Positions 38,702 to 49,640 of a DNA stretch of 64,000 bases are shown here, in pieces. The notes below the pieces were generated by a model. It worked only from the letters and a program-made list of their open reading frames with translations. It made no database searches and was not told the origin of the DNA. This stretch comes from Macrococcus carouselicus (lineage in GTDB: Bacteria > Bacillota > Bacilli > Staphylococcales > Staphylococcaceae). Each line of letters opens with the position of its first letter. The stretch's first letter is position 1. Made by a program: the position numbers and the translations under genes. The stretch spans positions 558,001-622,000 of the forward strand of contig NZ_SCWD01000001.1 of assembly GCF_004359515.1 (NCBI RefSeq), written 5' to 3'.

Positions 38702-38754
38702 GAGACAAGAGACCCTGACGTAAATCTATAGATTTAGCACAGGGTCTCTTCGTC
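38702..38754 (+). promoter_or_regulatory. GlpP-responsive leader hairpin of glpFK
   Basis: AGAGACCCTG at 38708-38717 pairs with CAGGGTCTCT at 38740-38749, extended by GAC/GTC. A second palindrome, TAAATCTATAGATTTA (38721-38736), sits in the loop. The U tract is weak. The motif at 38702-38718 matches 41184-41200 in the glpD leader at 14 of 17 bases, all differences being C/T, which marks the probable GlpP recognition region. Confidence 0.75.
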
Positions 38755-38786
38755 TTATTATTGACTGAATTTTAAAGGGGAGCGAT

Positions 38787-39608
38787 ATGATGAGTGAATT
38801 TTTAGCAGAATTAGTCGGAACGGCGATTCTCATCCTTTTTGGTGCAGGTGTGTGTGCCAATGTAAATTTAAGAGGGTCCTATGCCAAAGACGGCGGCTGG
38901 ATGGTGATTGCGCTCGGCTGGGGTCTTGCAGTGGTCATGGGTGTCTATGCTGTCGGCAGTATTACGGGGGCCCATCTGAATCCGGCCGTATCAATCGGTC
39001 TCGCAGTTGATGGCGCGTTTCCGTGGAGTAAAGTGCCGATGTACATCCTGGCTCAGATGTTGGGTGCCATGCTTGGTGCATTGATTACGTGGTTGCATTT
39101 CATGCCGCACTTCAAGGCGGAAACTGACCCGGGCACTAAACTCGGTGTCTTCAGTACGGGACCCGCTTATCCTAACTATATGGCAAACTTCACTTCTGAG
39201 ATCATCGGTACAACGATTCTTGTGATGGGCTTACTGTTCATCGGTGCCAATAAATTTACAGAAGGCCTTAACCCACTGATTGTCGGTGCGCTTATTATTG
39301 CGATCGGTGTCAGCTTAGGGGGGACGACGGGCTATGCGATTAATCCTGCCCGTGACCTTGGCCCCCGTCTGGCACATACGATTCTGCCGATTCCAGGCAA
39401 AGGACCTTCCAACTGGGCCTATGCCATCGTACCGGTCCTTGGTCCGATTGCAGGCGGTATGCTTGGTGCGACACTTTATCACCTGTTATTTAAAGGCGAA
39501 ATCGAGATGATCGGCTGGCTCTCAATTCTGGTGACAGTCCTGACACTTATCCTCGGATTCATCATGAATAAAACAATTTTAAAAGGTAAAGAAGCAAAAT
39601 TAATGTAG
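38787..39608 (+). CDS. glpF: Glycerol facilitator (aquaglyceroporin)
   Basis: A 273-residue MIP channel with six membrane helices. Both NPA boxes are present: HLNPAVSIG (about residues 68-76) and AINPARDLGPRLA (about 188-200). The Asp after the second box marks a glycerol-conducting member. It lets glycerol diffuse in for trapping by GlpK. GGGGAG precedes tandem ATG codons; the first is used here. Three bases separate its stop from the upstream start option of glpK. Confidence 0.95.
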   Translation: MMSEFLAELVGTAILILFGAGVCANVNLRGSYAKDGGWMVIALGWGLAVVMGVYAVGSITGAHLNPAVSIGLAVDGAFPWSKVPMYILAQMLGAMLGALITWLHFMPHFKAETDPGTKLGVFSTGPAYPNYMANFTSEIIGTTILVMGLLFIGANKFTEGLNPLIVGALIIAIGVSLGGTTGYAINPARDLGPRLAHTILPIPGKGPSNWAYAIVPVLGPIAGGMLGATLYHLLFKGEIEMIGWLSILVTVLTLILGFIMNKTILKGKEAKLM

Positions 39609-41123
<1,515 letters not shown>

Positions 41124-41152
41124 GCAGAAACAAGGTTAAGATGAAATGATAG

Positions 41153-41233
41153 TGGTATAATAATATCAAGTTAATAATGATAAGAGATAAGAGACTTTGA
41201 ATACAGCAATGTAGGCGAAGTCTCTATTTTTTT
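41153..41233 (+). promoter_or_regulatory. Promoter and GlpP-type leader terminator of glpD
   Basis: An extended -10, TGGTATAAT, lies at 41153-41161. The leader hairpin follows: GAGACTT at 41191-41197 pairs with AAGTCTC at 41218-41224, then eight T. The 17-base motif at 41184-41200 is shared with the glpF leader. GlpP with glycerol 3-phosphate should prevent this termination. Confidence 0.8.
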
Positions 41234-41248
41234 AAACAGGAGGAAATA

Positions 41249-42925
41249 ATGATGACATTTTCAAATCTTTATCGTGAGCAAGTGAAGAGCCAGATGAAAC
41301 TGAATGAATATGATGTAGTGGTTATCGGTGGGGGTATTACAGGTGCAGGTATCGCACTTGACGCGACGCAGCGTGGTATGAAGGTAGCGTTAGTGGAGAT
41401 GCAGGATTTCGCAGCAGGAACAAGCTCCCGTTCGACTAAACTGGTTCACGGGGGACTGCGTTATCTGAAGCAGCTGCAGATCGGTGTTGTGGCAGAGACC
41501 GGCAAAGAACGTGCCATTGTCTATGAAAACGGTCCACATGTAACAACGCCTGAATTTATGCTGCTGCCCATGCATAAAGGGGGTACTTTCGGACCTGTGA
41601 CCACGTCTATCGCACTGAAAGTCTATGATTTTCTGGCTGATGTTAAAAAAGAGGAAACACGTAAAATGCTCAGCCGCAAAGAAACGCTGAAGCGTGAACC
41701 GCTTGTTAAGCGCGACGGCTTAAAAGGCGGCGGCTATTATGTGGAATATCGTACAGATGATGCGCGTATGACGATTGAAGTGATGAAACGTGCCGTTGAA
41801 ATGGGTGCAGATGTTCTGAACTACACGAAATCAACCGGCTTTGTCTACAACCGCAAGAATAAAGTCATTGGTATCAATGCAGAGGATATGATCACAGGAG
41901 AGCAGTTTGAAGTGCTCGGCAAAAAAGTGGTCAACGCATCTGGGCCTTGGGTTGATGCAGTACGTGAAGATGACTACACAAAAAACAACAAGCAGCTACG
42001 ACTGACAAAAGGGATTCATTTAGTCTTTGACCAGTGTGTATTTCCGCTTAAACAGGCTGTCTACTTTGACACAGAGAGTGACAGACGGATGATATTTGCG
42101 ATTCCACGTGATGGCAAGACTTACGTAGGGACAACTGATACCTTCTATAACCAGGACAAGGCACATCCGAAAGTCACACAGGAAGACCGTGATTATATTG
42201 TGGATGCTGTCAATTATATGTTCCCGACAGTTAATGTAACGGATCAAGATATTGAATCGACATGGGCAGGTATCAGACCGCTGATTCTTGAAGAGGGTAA
42301 GGACCCGTCTGAGATTTCACGTAAAGATGAAATCTGGGAAGGTAAATCAGGGCTACTGACCATCGCAGGCGGTAAACTGACCGGTTACCGTCATATGGCA
42401 GAAGAAATTGTAGACCGTGTCGCTGCACGACTGAAAGAGGAATATGGCATGAAGTTCGCATCTTGCCGTACTAAACACACGCCTATTTCAGGCGGCGATG
42501 TCGGAGGCTCTCAAGGCTTCGACTGTTACAAAGCTGAGTTGCTGCAGTCACTGCCTGAAATCGGGCTGACACGCACTGAGATGGAAGAAATGATTGATAA
42601 ATACGGTTCAAATGCGCCAGTTCTTTTCAATATCGCCCATGCGCAAGTTGATAATAAGGTGAACGAACTGCCGCTCAGTGTCTATACAAAACTCGTCTAT
42701 GGCATTCAGCACGAGATGGTGCTTAAACCATCAGACTTCTTTGTCAGACGTACGGGCGCACTTTACTTTGATATTGATTTTGTGAATGAATACAAAGAAG
42801 GGGTCATTGAGGCGATGGCAGAACTGCTCCACTATAGTGACCGTCAGAAAGAAGAATACCGCCAGGAACTTGAACAACTGATCAAGGAAGCAACGACACC
42901 TTCCGTACAGGTTTCAATGGAATAA
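41249..42925 (+). CDS. glpD: Aerobic glycerol-3-phosphate dehydrogenase
   Basis: A 558-residue FAD-dependent membrane-associated enzyme that oxidises glycerol 3-phosphate to dihydroxyacetone phosphate and feeds electrons to menaquinone. The N-terminal dinucleotide motif [13 protein letters not shown] (about residues 27-39) and the family segments [17 protein letters not shown] (about 58-74) and [22 protein letters not shown] (about 339-360, in pieces) are clear. AGGAGG precedes the tandem ATG. It has its own promoter, GlpP leader and terminator. Confidence 0.97.
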   Translation: MMTFSNLYREQVKSQMKLNEYDVVVIGGGITGAGIALDATQRGMKVALVEMQDFAAGTSSRSTKLVHGGLRYLKQLQIGVVAETGKERAIVYENGPHVTTPEFMLLPMHKGGTFGPVTTSIALKVYDFLADVKKEETRKMLSRKETLKREPLVKRDGLKGGGYYVEYRTDDARMTIEVMKRAVEMGADVLNYTKSTGFVYNRKNKVIGINAEDMITGEQFEVLGKKVVNASGPWVDAVREDDYTKNNKQLRLTKGIHLVFDQCVFPLKQAVYFDTESDRRMIFAIPRDGKTYVGTTDTFYNQDKAHPKVTQEDRDYIVDAVNYMFPTVNVTDQDIESTWAGIRPLILEEGKDPSEISRKDEIWEGKSGLLTIAGGKLTGYRHMAEEIVDRVAARLKEEYGMKFASCRTKHTPISGGDVGGSQGFDCYKAELLQSLPEIGLTRTEMEEMIDKYGSNAPVLFNIAHAQVDNKVNELPLSVYTKLVYGIQHEMVLKPSDFFVRRTGALYFDIDFVNEYKEGVIEAMAELLHYSDRQKEEYRQELEQLIKEATTPSVQVSME

Positions 42926-42930
42926 CGATG

Positions 42931-42953
42931 AAGAGGCTGCGGCCTCTTTTTTT
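42931..42953 (+). terminator. Terminator after glpD
   Basis: AGAGGC at 42932-42937, loop TGCG, GCCTCT at 42942-42947, then a T run. Confidence 0.88.
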
Positions 42954-42982
42954 ATGTAAATGTAGTTTGTAAATAATTATAG

Positions 42983-42988
42983 TATAAT
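42983..42988 (+). promoter_or_regulatory. Probable -10 of the hydrolase-miaA-hflX-ynbB operon
   Basis: A perfect TATAAT sits 20 bases before the hydrolase start in an AT-rich stretch; no convincing -35. Confidence 0.4.
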
Positions 42989-43008
42989 GAGCTTGAGGAG
43001 TGTGGAAT

Positions 43009-43908
43009 ATGGAGAAATTTTCAGTAACATTAGCCGATAATAATCAGACTGAAGTCACGGTCTTCAGTCCGGAAGAACCCATTGGAACACTGCAGTTTCT
43101 GCATGGCATGAGTGAGCATACCGACCGCTATCAGGATATCGGGCAGTACTTTAAGGCTCTAGGCTATAAAGTCATCATGCATAACCATTTGGGTCACGGA
43201 GGACTGGTAGAGGAGGATGCAAGAGGGCATTTCGAAAGTATAAACCAGCTGGTCCAGCATTCTGAGGAGATTCTGCAGTCTTTCAAAGTGCAGGATAAAC
43301 CTGTTATTCTGATAGGACATTCAATGGGCTCAGTTATTTCAAGGCAGTATGTGCTCACCTATCCGGATGAGTTCAGTGCCCTGATAATGGTGGGCACCAG
43401 CTTCTTTGATAACAGGGCCCAGGTGGCACTTAGTCTGCTGAATGCGATGATAGCAGTGAAAGGTAAGGAATCAAGAAGTGAATTCGCGAATGAGCTGACC
43501 ATTAAAACGTTCAACAAAAAGTTCAGACCTCTGACCACAGACAGCGACTGGCTGAGCGCAAATCCTGAGAATGTGCAATCATTTGTCGCAGACCCGCTTA
43601 CCGGTTTCAATATGTCTTTGAATGCCTATAGAGAAATACTGAGATCGATGAAAAAGTCACAGCGTAAAAGAGAATTAAAGAAAATGCGACGTACCATGCC
43701 TGTTCTTCTGGTGTCTGGAAAAGATGACGCCTTCTCAAACTTCGGTAAGGGAATAGAGAAGCTCGGGAACCTCTATAAGCAGAATGGTATGCATCATGTC
43801 ACTGTCCAGCTCTACAGTCACGCCAGACATGAAGTTCTATTTGAAAGGAACCAGACGGAAGTCCTGCATCGCATCGCAGTCTGGATGCAGCAGGTGCAGC
43901 ATGACTAG
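43009..43908 (+). CDS. Alpha/beta hydrolase (monoglyceride lipase/lysophospholipase type)
   Basis: A 299-residue serine hydrolase of the Hydrolase_4 group. The nucleophile elbow is GHSMG (about residues 104-108), the acid is probably Asp in LVSGKDDAF (about 241-244), and the His lies in SHARHEVLFE (about 271-280). A cytoplasmic lysophospholipase or monoacylglycerol lipase role is plausible and would fit its place after the glycerol genes, as in Staphylococcus aureus, but this is inference. ATG 43009 follows GAGGAG by 8 bases. It overlaps miaA by 8 bases. Confidence 0.88.
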   Translation: MEKFSVTLADNNQTEVTVFSPEEPIGTLQFLHGMSEHTDRYQDIGQYFKALGYKVIMHNHLGHGGLVEEDARGHFESINQLVQHSEEILQSFKVQDKPVILIGHSMGSVISRQYVLTYPDEFSALIMVGTSFFDNRAQVALSLLNAMIAVKGKESRSEFANELTIKTFNKKFRPLTTDSDWLSANPENVQSFVADPLTGFNMSLNAYREILRSMKKSQRKRELKKMRRTMPVLLVSGKDDAFSNFGKGIEKLGNLYKQNGMHHVTVQLYSHARHEVLFERNQTEVLHRIAVWMQQVQHD

Positions 43909-44821
43909 GATTCCGCTAGTCGTGATTGTTGGACCGACAGCAGTCGGTAAGACGGCTCTCAGTATAGAACTCGCAAAAAGAATCAAGGGTGAAGTGATCA
44001 GCGGAGACGCCATCCAGGTCTACGAAGGGATGGATATCGGTTCCGCTAAGATCACAGCCGATGAAATGGACGGCGTACCGCATCATCTAATTGATATACT
44101 GGCGCCTGATGAACCCTATTCAGCGGCGCAGTTCAAGACTATGGCTGAAGACCTGATAGCAGAAATTCATGGCAGAGGGCATGTTCCGATGATTGTCGGC
44201 GGGACGGGTCTCTACGTGCAGTCCGTCATCTATGATTACGGCTTCTCAGACGAAGACCAGGAGACGGCCAGACAGTTCGAGGAGATGTTCAGTCAACTTT
44301 CACCTGAAGACCGCTATACTTTGCTGGAAGACCTGGACCCGCAGGCTGCAGGCACTATCCACCCCAACAACCAGCAGCGGGTGCTGCGGGCACTGGTCTA
44401 TTACCATATACATAAGACTTCGATAACAGAGCAGAAGAAAAGTCCTATTCTTTCAGAACGATATGACGTCATACTGGTCGGTCTGAATATGGAACGGGCG
44501 CTGCTCTATGACCGCATCAATATGCGAGTGGATATGATGATTGAAGCGGGCCTGATAGAAGAAGTACGTCGGCTGCAGGCTGCCGGCTATGGTGATGCGC
44601 GGAGTATGACTGCGATCGGCTATAAAGAGCTTCTCACCTATCTGGACGGCAAGACGACCCTTGAAACGGCAACAGACAAACTCAAGCAGAATTCCAGACG
44701 CTTCGCCAAAAGGCAGCTGACGTGGTTCAGAAATCAGCTTGAGCTGCACTGGTATGATACAAATGAACAGTCAACTGAAGAAATAGTAGATTCTATCATC
44801 AGTCGAATGACTGAAGGTTAA
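43901..44821 (+). CDS. miaA: tRNA dimethylallyltransferase
   Basis: MiaA transfers an isopentenyl group to A37 of tRNAs reading UNN codons, giving the substrate for MiaB (31.6 kb). The 306-residue protein has the P-loop VIVGPTAVGKTALS (residues 6-19), the SGDAIQVYEGMDIGSAK substrate segment (about 36-52) and VGGTGLYVQSV (about 99-109). ATG 43901 overlaps the hydrolase stop by 8 bases; a longer frame starting at 43784 lies inside the hydrolase and is not used. hfq normally follows, but here hflX begins 13 bases later. Confidence 0.95.
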   Translation: MTRIPLVVIVGPTAVGKTALSIELAKRIKGEVISGDAIQVYEGMDIGSAKITADEMDGVPHHLIDILAPDEPYSAAQFKTMAEDLIAEIHGRGHVPMIVGGTGLYVQSVIYDYGFSDEDQETARQFEEMFSQLSPEDRYTLLEDLDPQAAGTIHPNNQQRVLRALVYYHIHKTSITEQKKSPILSERYDVILVGLNMERALLYDRINMRVDMMIEAGLIEEVRRLQAAGYGDARSMTAIGYKELLTYLDGKTTLETATDKLKQNSRRFAKRQLTWFRNQLELHWYDTNEQSTEEIVDSIISRMTEG

Positions 44822-44834
44822 GTGAGGTGTTATA

Positions 44835-46127
44835 TTGATCAGCGCAAAAATGAACGATACGGAGAAAAAACAGGAACGCGTCATCATACTCGGTGTTCAG
44901 CTAAAAACAGGTGACGACTTTGAATTCAAGGAGTCGCTCAGTGAAACAAGATCATTATGTGAGACAGCAGGACTTGAAGTGGTCGGACAGTTCGTCCAGC
45001 AGCGCGACCGGGCAGACTCAGCAACTTATCTCGGCAAAGGCCGGATCGAAGAAATAGAGGAGCTGAGGGAAAGAGAGGATATCGAGTTTGATGTCATCAT
45101 TGTCAGTGACGAACTGTCGACAAGTCAGTCGAAGCATCTGGCAGAAATATTCGGTGTCAAAGTCATTGACCGCACACAGCTGATACTGGATATATTCGCA
45201 CAGCGTGCCCGCTCGCGTGAAGGTCAGCTGCAAGTGGAGCTCGCTCAGAACGAATACCTGCTGCCACGACTCTCGGGGCATGGTGTCAGCCTGTCACGAC
45301 TCGGGGGCGGTATCGGTACGAGAGGCCCCGGTGAGACAAAGCTTGAGACGAACCGCCGTCATATCCGCTCACGTATCCACGATATCAAAGTCCAGCTGGA
45401 GGAAATCAAGAAACATCGGGCACGCTACAGAGAGAACAGAAAGAAAAATGAAGTCTTCCAGGTCGCATTTGTCGGTTATACGAATGCGGGGAAATCATCC
45501 TGGTTCAATCAGCTGACAGACAGTGAGACTTTCGAGGAGAATATACTGTTCGCGACGCTGGATCCGAAATCCAAGATGCTGTCCATCAATGAAGGGTTCC
45601 AGGTGCTGCTGTCAGATACAGTGGGCTTTATTCAGCATCTGCCGACGCATCTAGTCGAAGCCTTCAGCTCAACACTAGAAGAAGCGAAATATGCAGATGT
45701 GCTGATTCATGTCGTCGACCGCAGCCATCCGAACTACAAAGGTCATATTACAACCGTCAACGAACTGCTCCAGTCACTTGATATGGGCGATATCCCTGTT
45801 CTGACTCTGCTGAACAAACGGGATTTAATCACTGAGGATTACGCTGAGGATACGTTTGATACACGTTACGTTTCAGCAAGAAACCCTGCTGACGTCGCGA
45901 TTGTCAAGAATGCCCTCAGCGAGTTCATCAGAACATTGCTGGTTCCGTACGAGATGACGGTTGCGGCCGATGGTGGAAAGAGGATCAGCCAGCTGAAAAA
46001 TGAGACGCTGGTTGATACAATCATATTCAACGAAGAGACAGAGCTCTACGATATTAAAGGGTATGCCCGTGAGGAGAGTAGCATTGTCAACCGTATGACA
46101 GAAAAGAGAGAAAAATCCGATGAATGA
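44835..46127 (+). CDS. hflX: GTPase HflX
   Basis: HflX splits stalled or hibernating 70S ribosomes under stress. The 430 residues include the N-terminal ribosome-binding domain, the glycine-rich GHGVSLSRLGGGIGTRGPGETKLE segment (about 150-173, in pieces) and the G domain with P-loop GYTNAGKSSW (about 213-222), DTVGFIQHLP switch II and TLLNKRDL (NKxD). The start is TTG with GAGGTG upstream. It follows miaA after 13 bases and overlaps ynbB by 8. Confidence 0.94.
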   Translation: MISAKMNDTEKKQERVIILGVQLKTGDDFEFKESLSETRSLCETAGLEVVGQFVQQRDRADSATYLGKGRIEEIEELREREDIEFDVIIVSDELSTSQSKHLAEIFGVKVIDRTQLILDIFAQRARSREGQLQVELAQNEYLLPRLSGHGVSLSRLGGGIGTRGPGETKLETNRRHIRSRIHDIKVQLEEIKKHRARYRENRKKNEVFQVAFVGYTNAGKSSWFNQLTDSETFEENILFATLDPKSKMLSINEGFQVLLSDTVGFIQHLPTHLVEAFSSTLEEAKYADVLIHVVDRSHPNYKGHITTVNELLQSLDMGDIPVLTLLNKRDLITEDYAEDTFDTRYVSARNPADVAIVKNALSEFIRTLLVPYEMTVAADGGKRISQLKNETLVDTIIFNEETELYDIKGYAREESSIVNRMTEKREKSDE

Positions 46128-47355
46128 TTTAATTGAAAGAATTGATAAGAAAGTAAGACCGGTTCATGCTGCCATAGAGGAGAGGGCACTGAAGAATCAG
46201 GAGAAGGTGCTGGCCGCATTTCAAGGGCAGCATATTGCAGAAAGTGACCTGATCGGCACATTCGGTTACGGCTATGATGATACAGGCCGTGATCAGCTGG
46301 AGGCCCTGTATGCGCGTGTGTTCAAGGCAGAGGATGCTATCGTCCGGCCACAGGTGATCTCCGGCACACATGCCATCACTCTGGCGCTGGCCAGCAACCT
46401 TAAGCATGGAGATGAACTGCTGTATATCACAGGGGAACCCTATGACACTTTGCTTGAAGTCATCGGAGTCAACGGCACTGGTATCGGTTCACTGATTGAA
46501 AATGGCGTCACCTATAATACTGTCCCCCTTAAAGAGGGTGAAATAGATATTGAGTCCGTGCTGGCTGCCCTATCAGTTAAGACGAAAGTGATCGCTATTC
46601 AGCGCTCTAAAGGTTATGCCTCCAGACCCTCTCTTACTATCGCTCAAATAGAAGCAGCCATTAAAGTGATAAGAACCATGCATCCAGATAAGATTATCTT
46701 TGTCGATAACTGCTACGGCGAGTTTGTCGAGGAGCGTGAGCCGATTGAAATAGGGGCAGACTTGATTGCGGGTTCTCTCATCAAGAATCCGGGCGGCGGT
46801 CTGTGTAAAATCGGTGGTTATATCGCAGGAAAGAAAGAGCTGATTGAACGCATCGGCTACCGACTGACAGCACCAGGTATCGGTAAGGAAGCGGGCGCCT
46901 CACTCTACAGTCTGCACGAAATGTACCAGGGATTCTTCCTGGCGCCGCATGTCGTCAGCCAGAGTCTGAAGGGCGCTGTCTTCACAGCTGCAATTCTGGA
47001 AGAACTGGGCATGGAGACCAGCCCGAAATACAATGATAACAGAACGGATCTGATCCAGTCCGTGACATTCAACGATGCAGAGAAAATGATCACCTTCTGT
47101 CAGGCGATTCAGAGTGCCAGTCCAATCAACTCTCAGTTTGCGCCCATGCCGGCATATATGCCTGGTTACGAGGATGATGTCATAATGGCAGCCGGTACTT
47201 TTATTCAAGGTGCTTCTATCGAACTGACAGCAGACGGTCCCTTACGTGCGCCCTACGAAGCATATGTCCAGGGTGGTCTTACTTATGAACACGTTAAACT
47301 CGCAATCATACAAGCTGTGAGAGCGCTGCAGGACAAAGGAATACTCACAATATAA
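46120..47355 (+). CDS. ynbB: Methionine gamma-lyase family PLP enzyme (YnbB, Alu_res family)
   Basis: A 411-residue fold-type I PLP enzyme of the family once called aluminium resistance proteins. The probable PLP lysine lies in AGSLIKNPGGGLCKIGGYIAG (about residues 221-241, in pieces), preceded by the cofactor-ring Asp in IIFVDNCYGEF (about 188-198). The true substrate is not established. The order hflX-ynbB-glnR-glnA is the same as in Bacillus subtilis. It overlaps hflX by 8 bases and ends at a strong hairpin. Confidence 0.9.
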   Translation: MNDLIERIDKKVRPVHAAIEERALKNQEKVLAAFQGQHIAESDLIGTFGYGYDDTGRDQLEALYARVFKAEDAIVRPQVISGTHAITLALASNLKHGDELLYITGEPYDTLLEVIGVNGTGIGSLIENGVTYNTVPLKEGEIDIESVLAALSVKTKVIAIQRSKGYASRPSLTIAQIEAAIKVIRTMHPDKIIFVDNCYGEFVEEREPIEIGADLIAGSLIKNPGGGLCKIGGYIAGKKELIERIGYRLTAPGIGKEAGASLYSLHEMYQGFFLAPHVVSQSLKGAVFTAAILEELGMETSPKYNDNRTDLIQSVTFNDAEKMITFCQAIQSASPINSQFAPMPAYMPGYEDDVIMAAGTFIQGASIELTADGPLRAPYEAYVQGGLTYEHVKLAIIQAVRALQDKGILTI

Positions 47356-47370
47356 CTGAGACAGATAAAC

Positions 47371-47402
47371 CCATGTCAGGAAAACTGACATGGATTTGTT
47401 TT
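47371..47402 (+). terminator. Terminator after ynbB
   Basis: CCATGTCAG at 47371-47379, loop GAAAA, CTGACATGG at 47385-47393, then ATTTGTTTTTT. Confidence 0.85.
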
Positions 47403-47446
47403 TTATAAAAAGATATGTTAAATTAAGTGTGCAAGGAGGAGATACA

Positions 47447-47800
47447 GTGTCAGATAGATTAAGAAGACAGATGCCGGTATTTCCGATCAGTGTGGTCATG
47501 AAGCTGACGGAGCTGTCAGCAAGACAGATTCGTTATTATGAGACACACGACCTTGTCACGCCGCAGCGAACAGAAGGCAACCAGCGTCTATTCTCGATGA
47601 ATGATCTGGACCGCTTACTGGAAATCAGACTGCTACTTGAAAAAGGATTCAACATCAAAGCGATTAAGCAGATGATGCTTGATACAAAGGATCTGTCCAA
47701 GGATGAGAAGAAACTGAGAGAAACTCTCTATGAGGATATCTTCAATCCGAACGGCAGAATACCACTGAACCGCGGGGATTTATCAAGATTCTATAAATAA
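47447..47800 (+). CDS. glnR: Glutamine synthetase repressor GlnR
   Basis: A 117-residue MerR-type regulator with an N-terminal winged helix ([25 protein letters not shown], residues 8-32, in pieces) and a short C-terminal regulatory tail. In Gram-positives GlnR represses glnRA when glutamine is plentiful, activated by feedback-inhibited glutamine synthetase. I chose GTG 47447 because AGGAGG lies 7 bases upstream; the longer frame from 47390 begins inside the ynbB terminator. It precedes glnA by 14 bases. Confidence 0.93.
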   Translation: MSDRLRRQMPVFPISVVMKLTELSARQIRYYETHDLVTPQRTEGNQRLFSMNDLDRLLEIRLLLEKGFNIKAIKQMMLDTKDLSKDEKKLRETLYEDIFNPNGRIPLNRGDLSRFYK

Positions 47801-47814
47801 TATTGGAGGCTATT

Positions 47815-49152
47815 ATGGCTAAGTTTACGAGAGAAGATATTATCCGTTTTGCAAATGAAGAAAATGTGCGTTTCCTGAGACTTCAGTTCACTGATATTTT
47901 AGGGACGATCAAAAACGTGGAGATTCCTGTCAGCCAGCTTGAAAAAGCGCTTGATAACGAAATGATGTTCGATGGTTCATCTATCGAAGGTTTTGTCCGT
48001 ATCGAAGAATCAGATATGAAGCTATATCCAGACCTTGATACATGGGTGATTTTCCCGTGGACTTCAGACAAAGGGAAAGTGGCGCGCCTGATCTGTGATA
48101 TCTATAAACCAGATGGCACACCTTTCACAGGAGACCCGCGTGCTAACTTAAAACGTGTCTTAAAAGAGATGGAAGAACTGGGCTTCACAGACTTCAACTT
48201 GGGACCTGAACCAGAATTCTTCTTATTCAAGTTAGATCAGAAAGGCGAGCCGACCTTAGAGTTAAACGATGACGGAGGCTACTTCGACTTAGCACCTACA
48301 GACTTAGGTGAGAACTGTCGTCGTGATATCGTACTTGAACTTGAAGACATGGGCTTTGATATCGAGGCATCTCACCACGAGGTCGCACCTGGGCAGCATG
48401 AGATCGACTTCAAATATGCAGACGCAGTCACAGCATGTGATAACATTCAGACATTTAAACTGGTTGTCAAGACAATCGCTCGTAAACATAACCTTCATGC
48501 CACATTCATGCCAAAACCATTATTCGGCGTAAGTGGATCAGGCATGCACTTCAACGTGTCATTATTCAAAGGACCGAAAGAAAATGCATTCTACGATCCG
48601 AACGGTGAAATGGAACTGTCGGATGATGCACGTCACTTCATCGCAGGTATCGTGAAACACGCAAGAGGATTCACAGCAGTATGTAACCCGCTGGTGAATT
48701 CATACAAACGTCTCGTACCAGGTTACGAAGCACCTTGTTACGTCGCATGGAGTGGACAGAACCGTTCACCACTTGTCCGTATCCCGGCATCACGTGGACT
48801 GTCAACACGTGTCGAAGTAAGATCAGTGGACCCGGCAGCAAACCCGTACATGGCACTTGCAACGATTCTGCAGGCAGGTCTTGACGGCATCAAGAACAAG
48901 TTAGCAGTGCCCGCACCTGTTGATCAGAACATCTACGACATGAACCGCGAAGAACGTGAAGCGGTGGGTATCGAAGACTTACCATCAACACTGTATACTG
49001 CAATCAAAGCAATGAAAGACGATTCAACTATGAAAGAAGCATTAGGCGAACATATCTACCGCCAGTTCATCAACTCTAAAACAATTGAGTGGGATATGTA
49101 CAGAATGCAAGTATCAGAGTGGGAACGTGAGCAGTATCTGAAACAATATTAA
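47815..49152 (+). CDS. glnA: Glutamine synthetase, type I
   Basis: GlnA makes glutamine from glutamate and ammonia with ATP. The 445-residue length fits the GSI-alpha form of Gram-positives, which is feedback-regulated and not adenylylated. Visible motifs are [12 protein letters not shown] (about residues 52-63), the metal/ATP site [14 protein letters not shown] (about 187-200), [14 protein letters not shown] (about 234-247) and the Arg-rich [13 protein letters not shown] (about 317-329). ATG 47815 has GGAGG 5 bases upstream. Codon use suggests high expression. Confidence 0.98.
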   Translation: MAKFTREDIIRFANEENVRFLRLQFTDILGTIKNVEIPVSQLEKALDNEMMFDGSSIEGFVRIEESDMKLYPDLDTWVIFPWTSDKGKVARLICDIYKPDGTPFTGDPRANLKRVLKEMEELGFTDFNLGPEPEFFLFKLDQKGEPTLELNDDGGYFDLAPTDLGENCRRDIVLELEDMGFDIEASHHEVAPGQHEIDFKYADAVTACDNIQTFKLVVKTIARKHNLHATFMPKPLFGVSGSGMHFNVSLFKGPKENAFYDPNGEMELSDDARHFIAGIVKHARGFTAVCNPLVNSYKRLVPGYEAPCYVAWSGQNRSPLVRIPASRGLSTRVEVRSVDPAANPYMALATILQAGLDGIKNKLAVPAPVDQNIYDMNREEREAVGIEDLPSTLYTAIKAMKDDSTMKEALGEHIYRQFINSKTIEWDMYRMQVSEWEREQYLKQY

Positions 49153-49157
49153 TAAAT

Positions 49158-49194
49158 TTAGTCCTAGAGCTGAAAGGCTTTAGGACTTTTTTTA
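49158..49194 (+). terminator. Terminator after glnA
   Basis: AGTCCTAGAGC at 49160-49170 pairs with GCTTTAGGACT (one bulge) ending at 49187, followed by a T run. Confidence 0.88.
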
Positions 49195-49197
49195 TTT

Positions 49198-49254
49198 GAG
49201 TCCAATCATAAAATTTATATAAAAAAAGAGAGAATGGACTCATTTTGGACTCAT
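49198..49254 (+). repeat. Short GGACTCAT repeats next to the integrase remnant
   Basis: TGGACTCAT occurs at 49235-49243 and again at 49246-49254 (period 11). The inverse complement GAGTCCA lies at 49198-49204. The cluster sits between the glnA terminator and the 3' end of a broken integrase gene, where an attachment site with integrase-binding repeats is expected. No second att copy could be assigned. Confidence 0.5.
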
Positions 49255-49258
49255 ACTG

Positions 49259-49573
49259 TTAAAAAACATTCTTGATATACTGATTGAATGCGGCCATTCC
49301 TCCTTCCTTCATTGCTGGTGTAACATGACTGTAGATCTTCTCTGTCATCTGCATAGACTGATGGCCCAATCTGTCCTGGATTACTTTCATAGGTACTCCG
49401 GCTTCAAGTAACAGGGTAGCGTGAGTGTGTCGTAATTTGTGAACAGACAATTGATCCTTTAATATCTTATTTTTGAAGTAAATAACAGTGTGAAGAACTG
49501 ATGATTGTGAGAGTGGAATATCAAAGTCATCAACAAAAAATAAAATTATTTCTCTTTTTCTTATTGATACCGG
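49259..49573 (-). pseudogene. Truncated phage-type tyrosine integrase (C-terminal fragment)
   Basis: The open frame of 104 codons encodes only the C-terminal part of a tyrosine recombinase. It keeps HKLRHTHATLL (the H-x2-R box), LGHQSMQMTEKIYSH (the second His and the catalytic Tyr) and a normal C-terminal tail. In-frame sequence upstream of the first usable start (TTG 49450) still reads as integrase (LHTVIYFKNKILKDQ) back to a TGA at 49574-49576. The N-terminal arm and core-binding domains and the first catalytic Arg are gone. It marks a decayed mobile element inserted downstream of glnA. Confidence 0.85.
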
Positions 49574-49605
49574 TCATTTAAACATTCTTTCCTGAAAAAT
49601 GATGT

Positions 49606-49640
49606 AAAAAAGAAGGATATAAAAATATCCTTCTTTTTTT
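49606..49640 (-). terminator. Terminator of the Ltp-like lipoprotein gene
   Basis: AAGAAGGATAT at 49610-49620 pairs with ATATCCTTCTT at 49625-49635, with A and T runs on both sides, so it can act in both directions. Confidence 0.88.

Noticed and set aside
47403-47446. GlnR box upstream of glnR
   Set aside because: Only a half-site (TGTTA) is present; the second half lacks the TNACA pattern, so I could not support a full operator.
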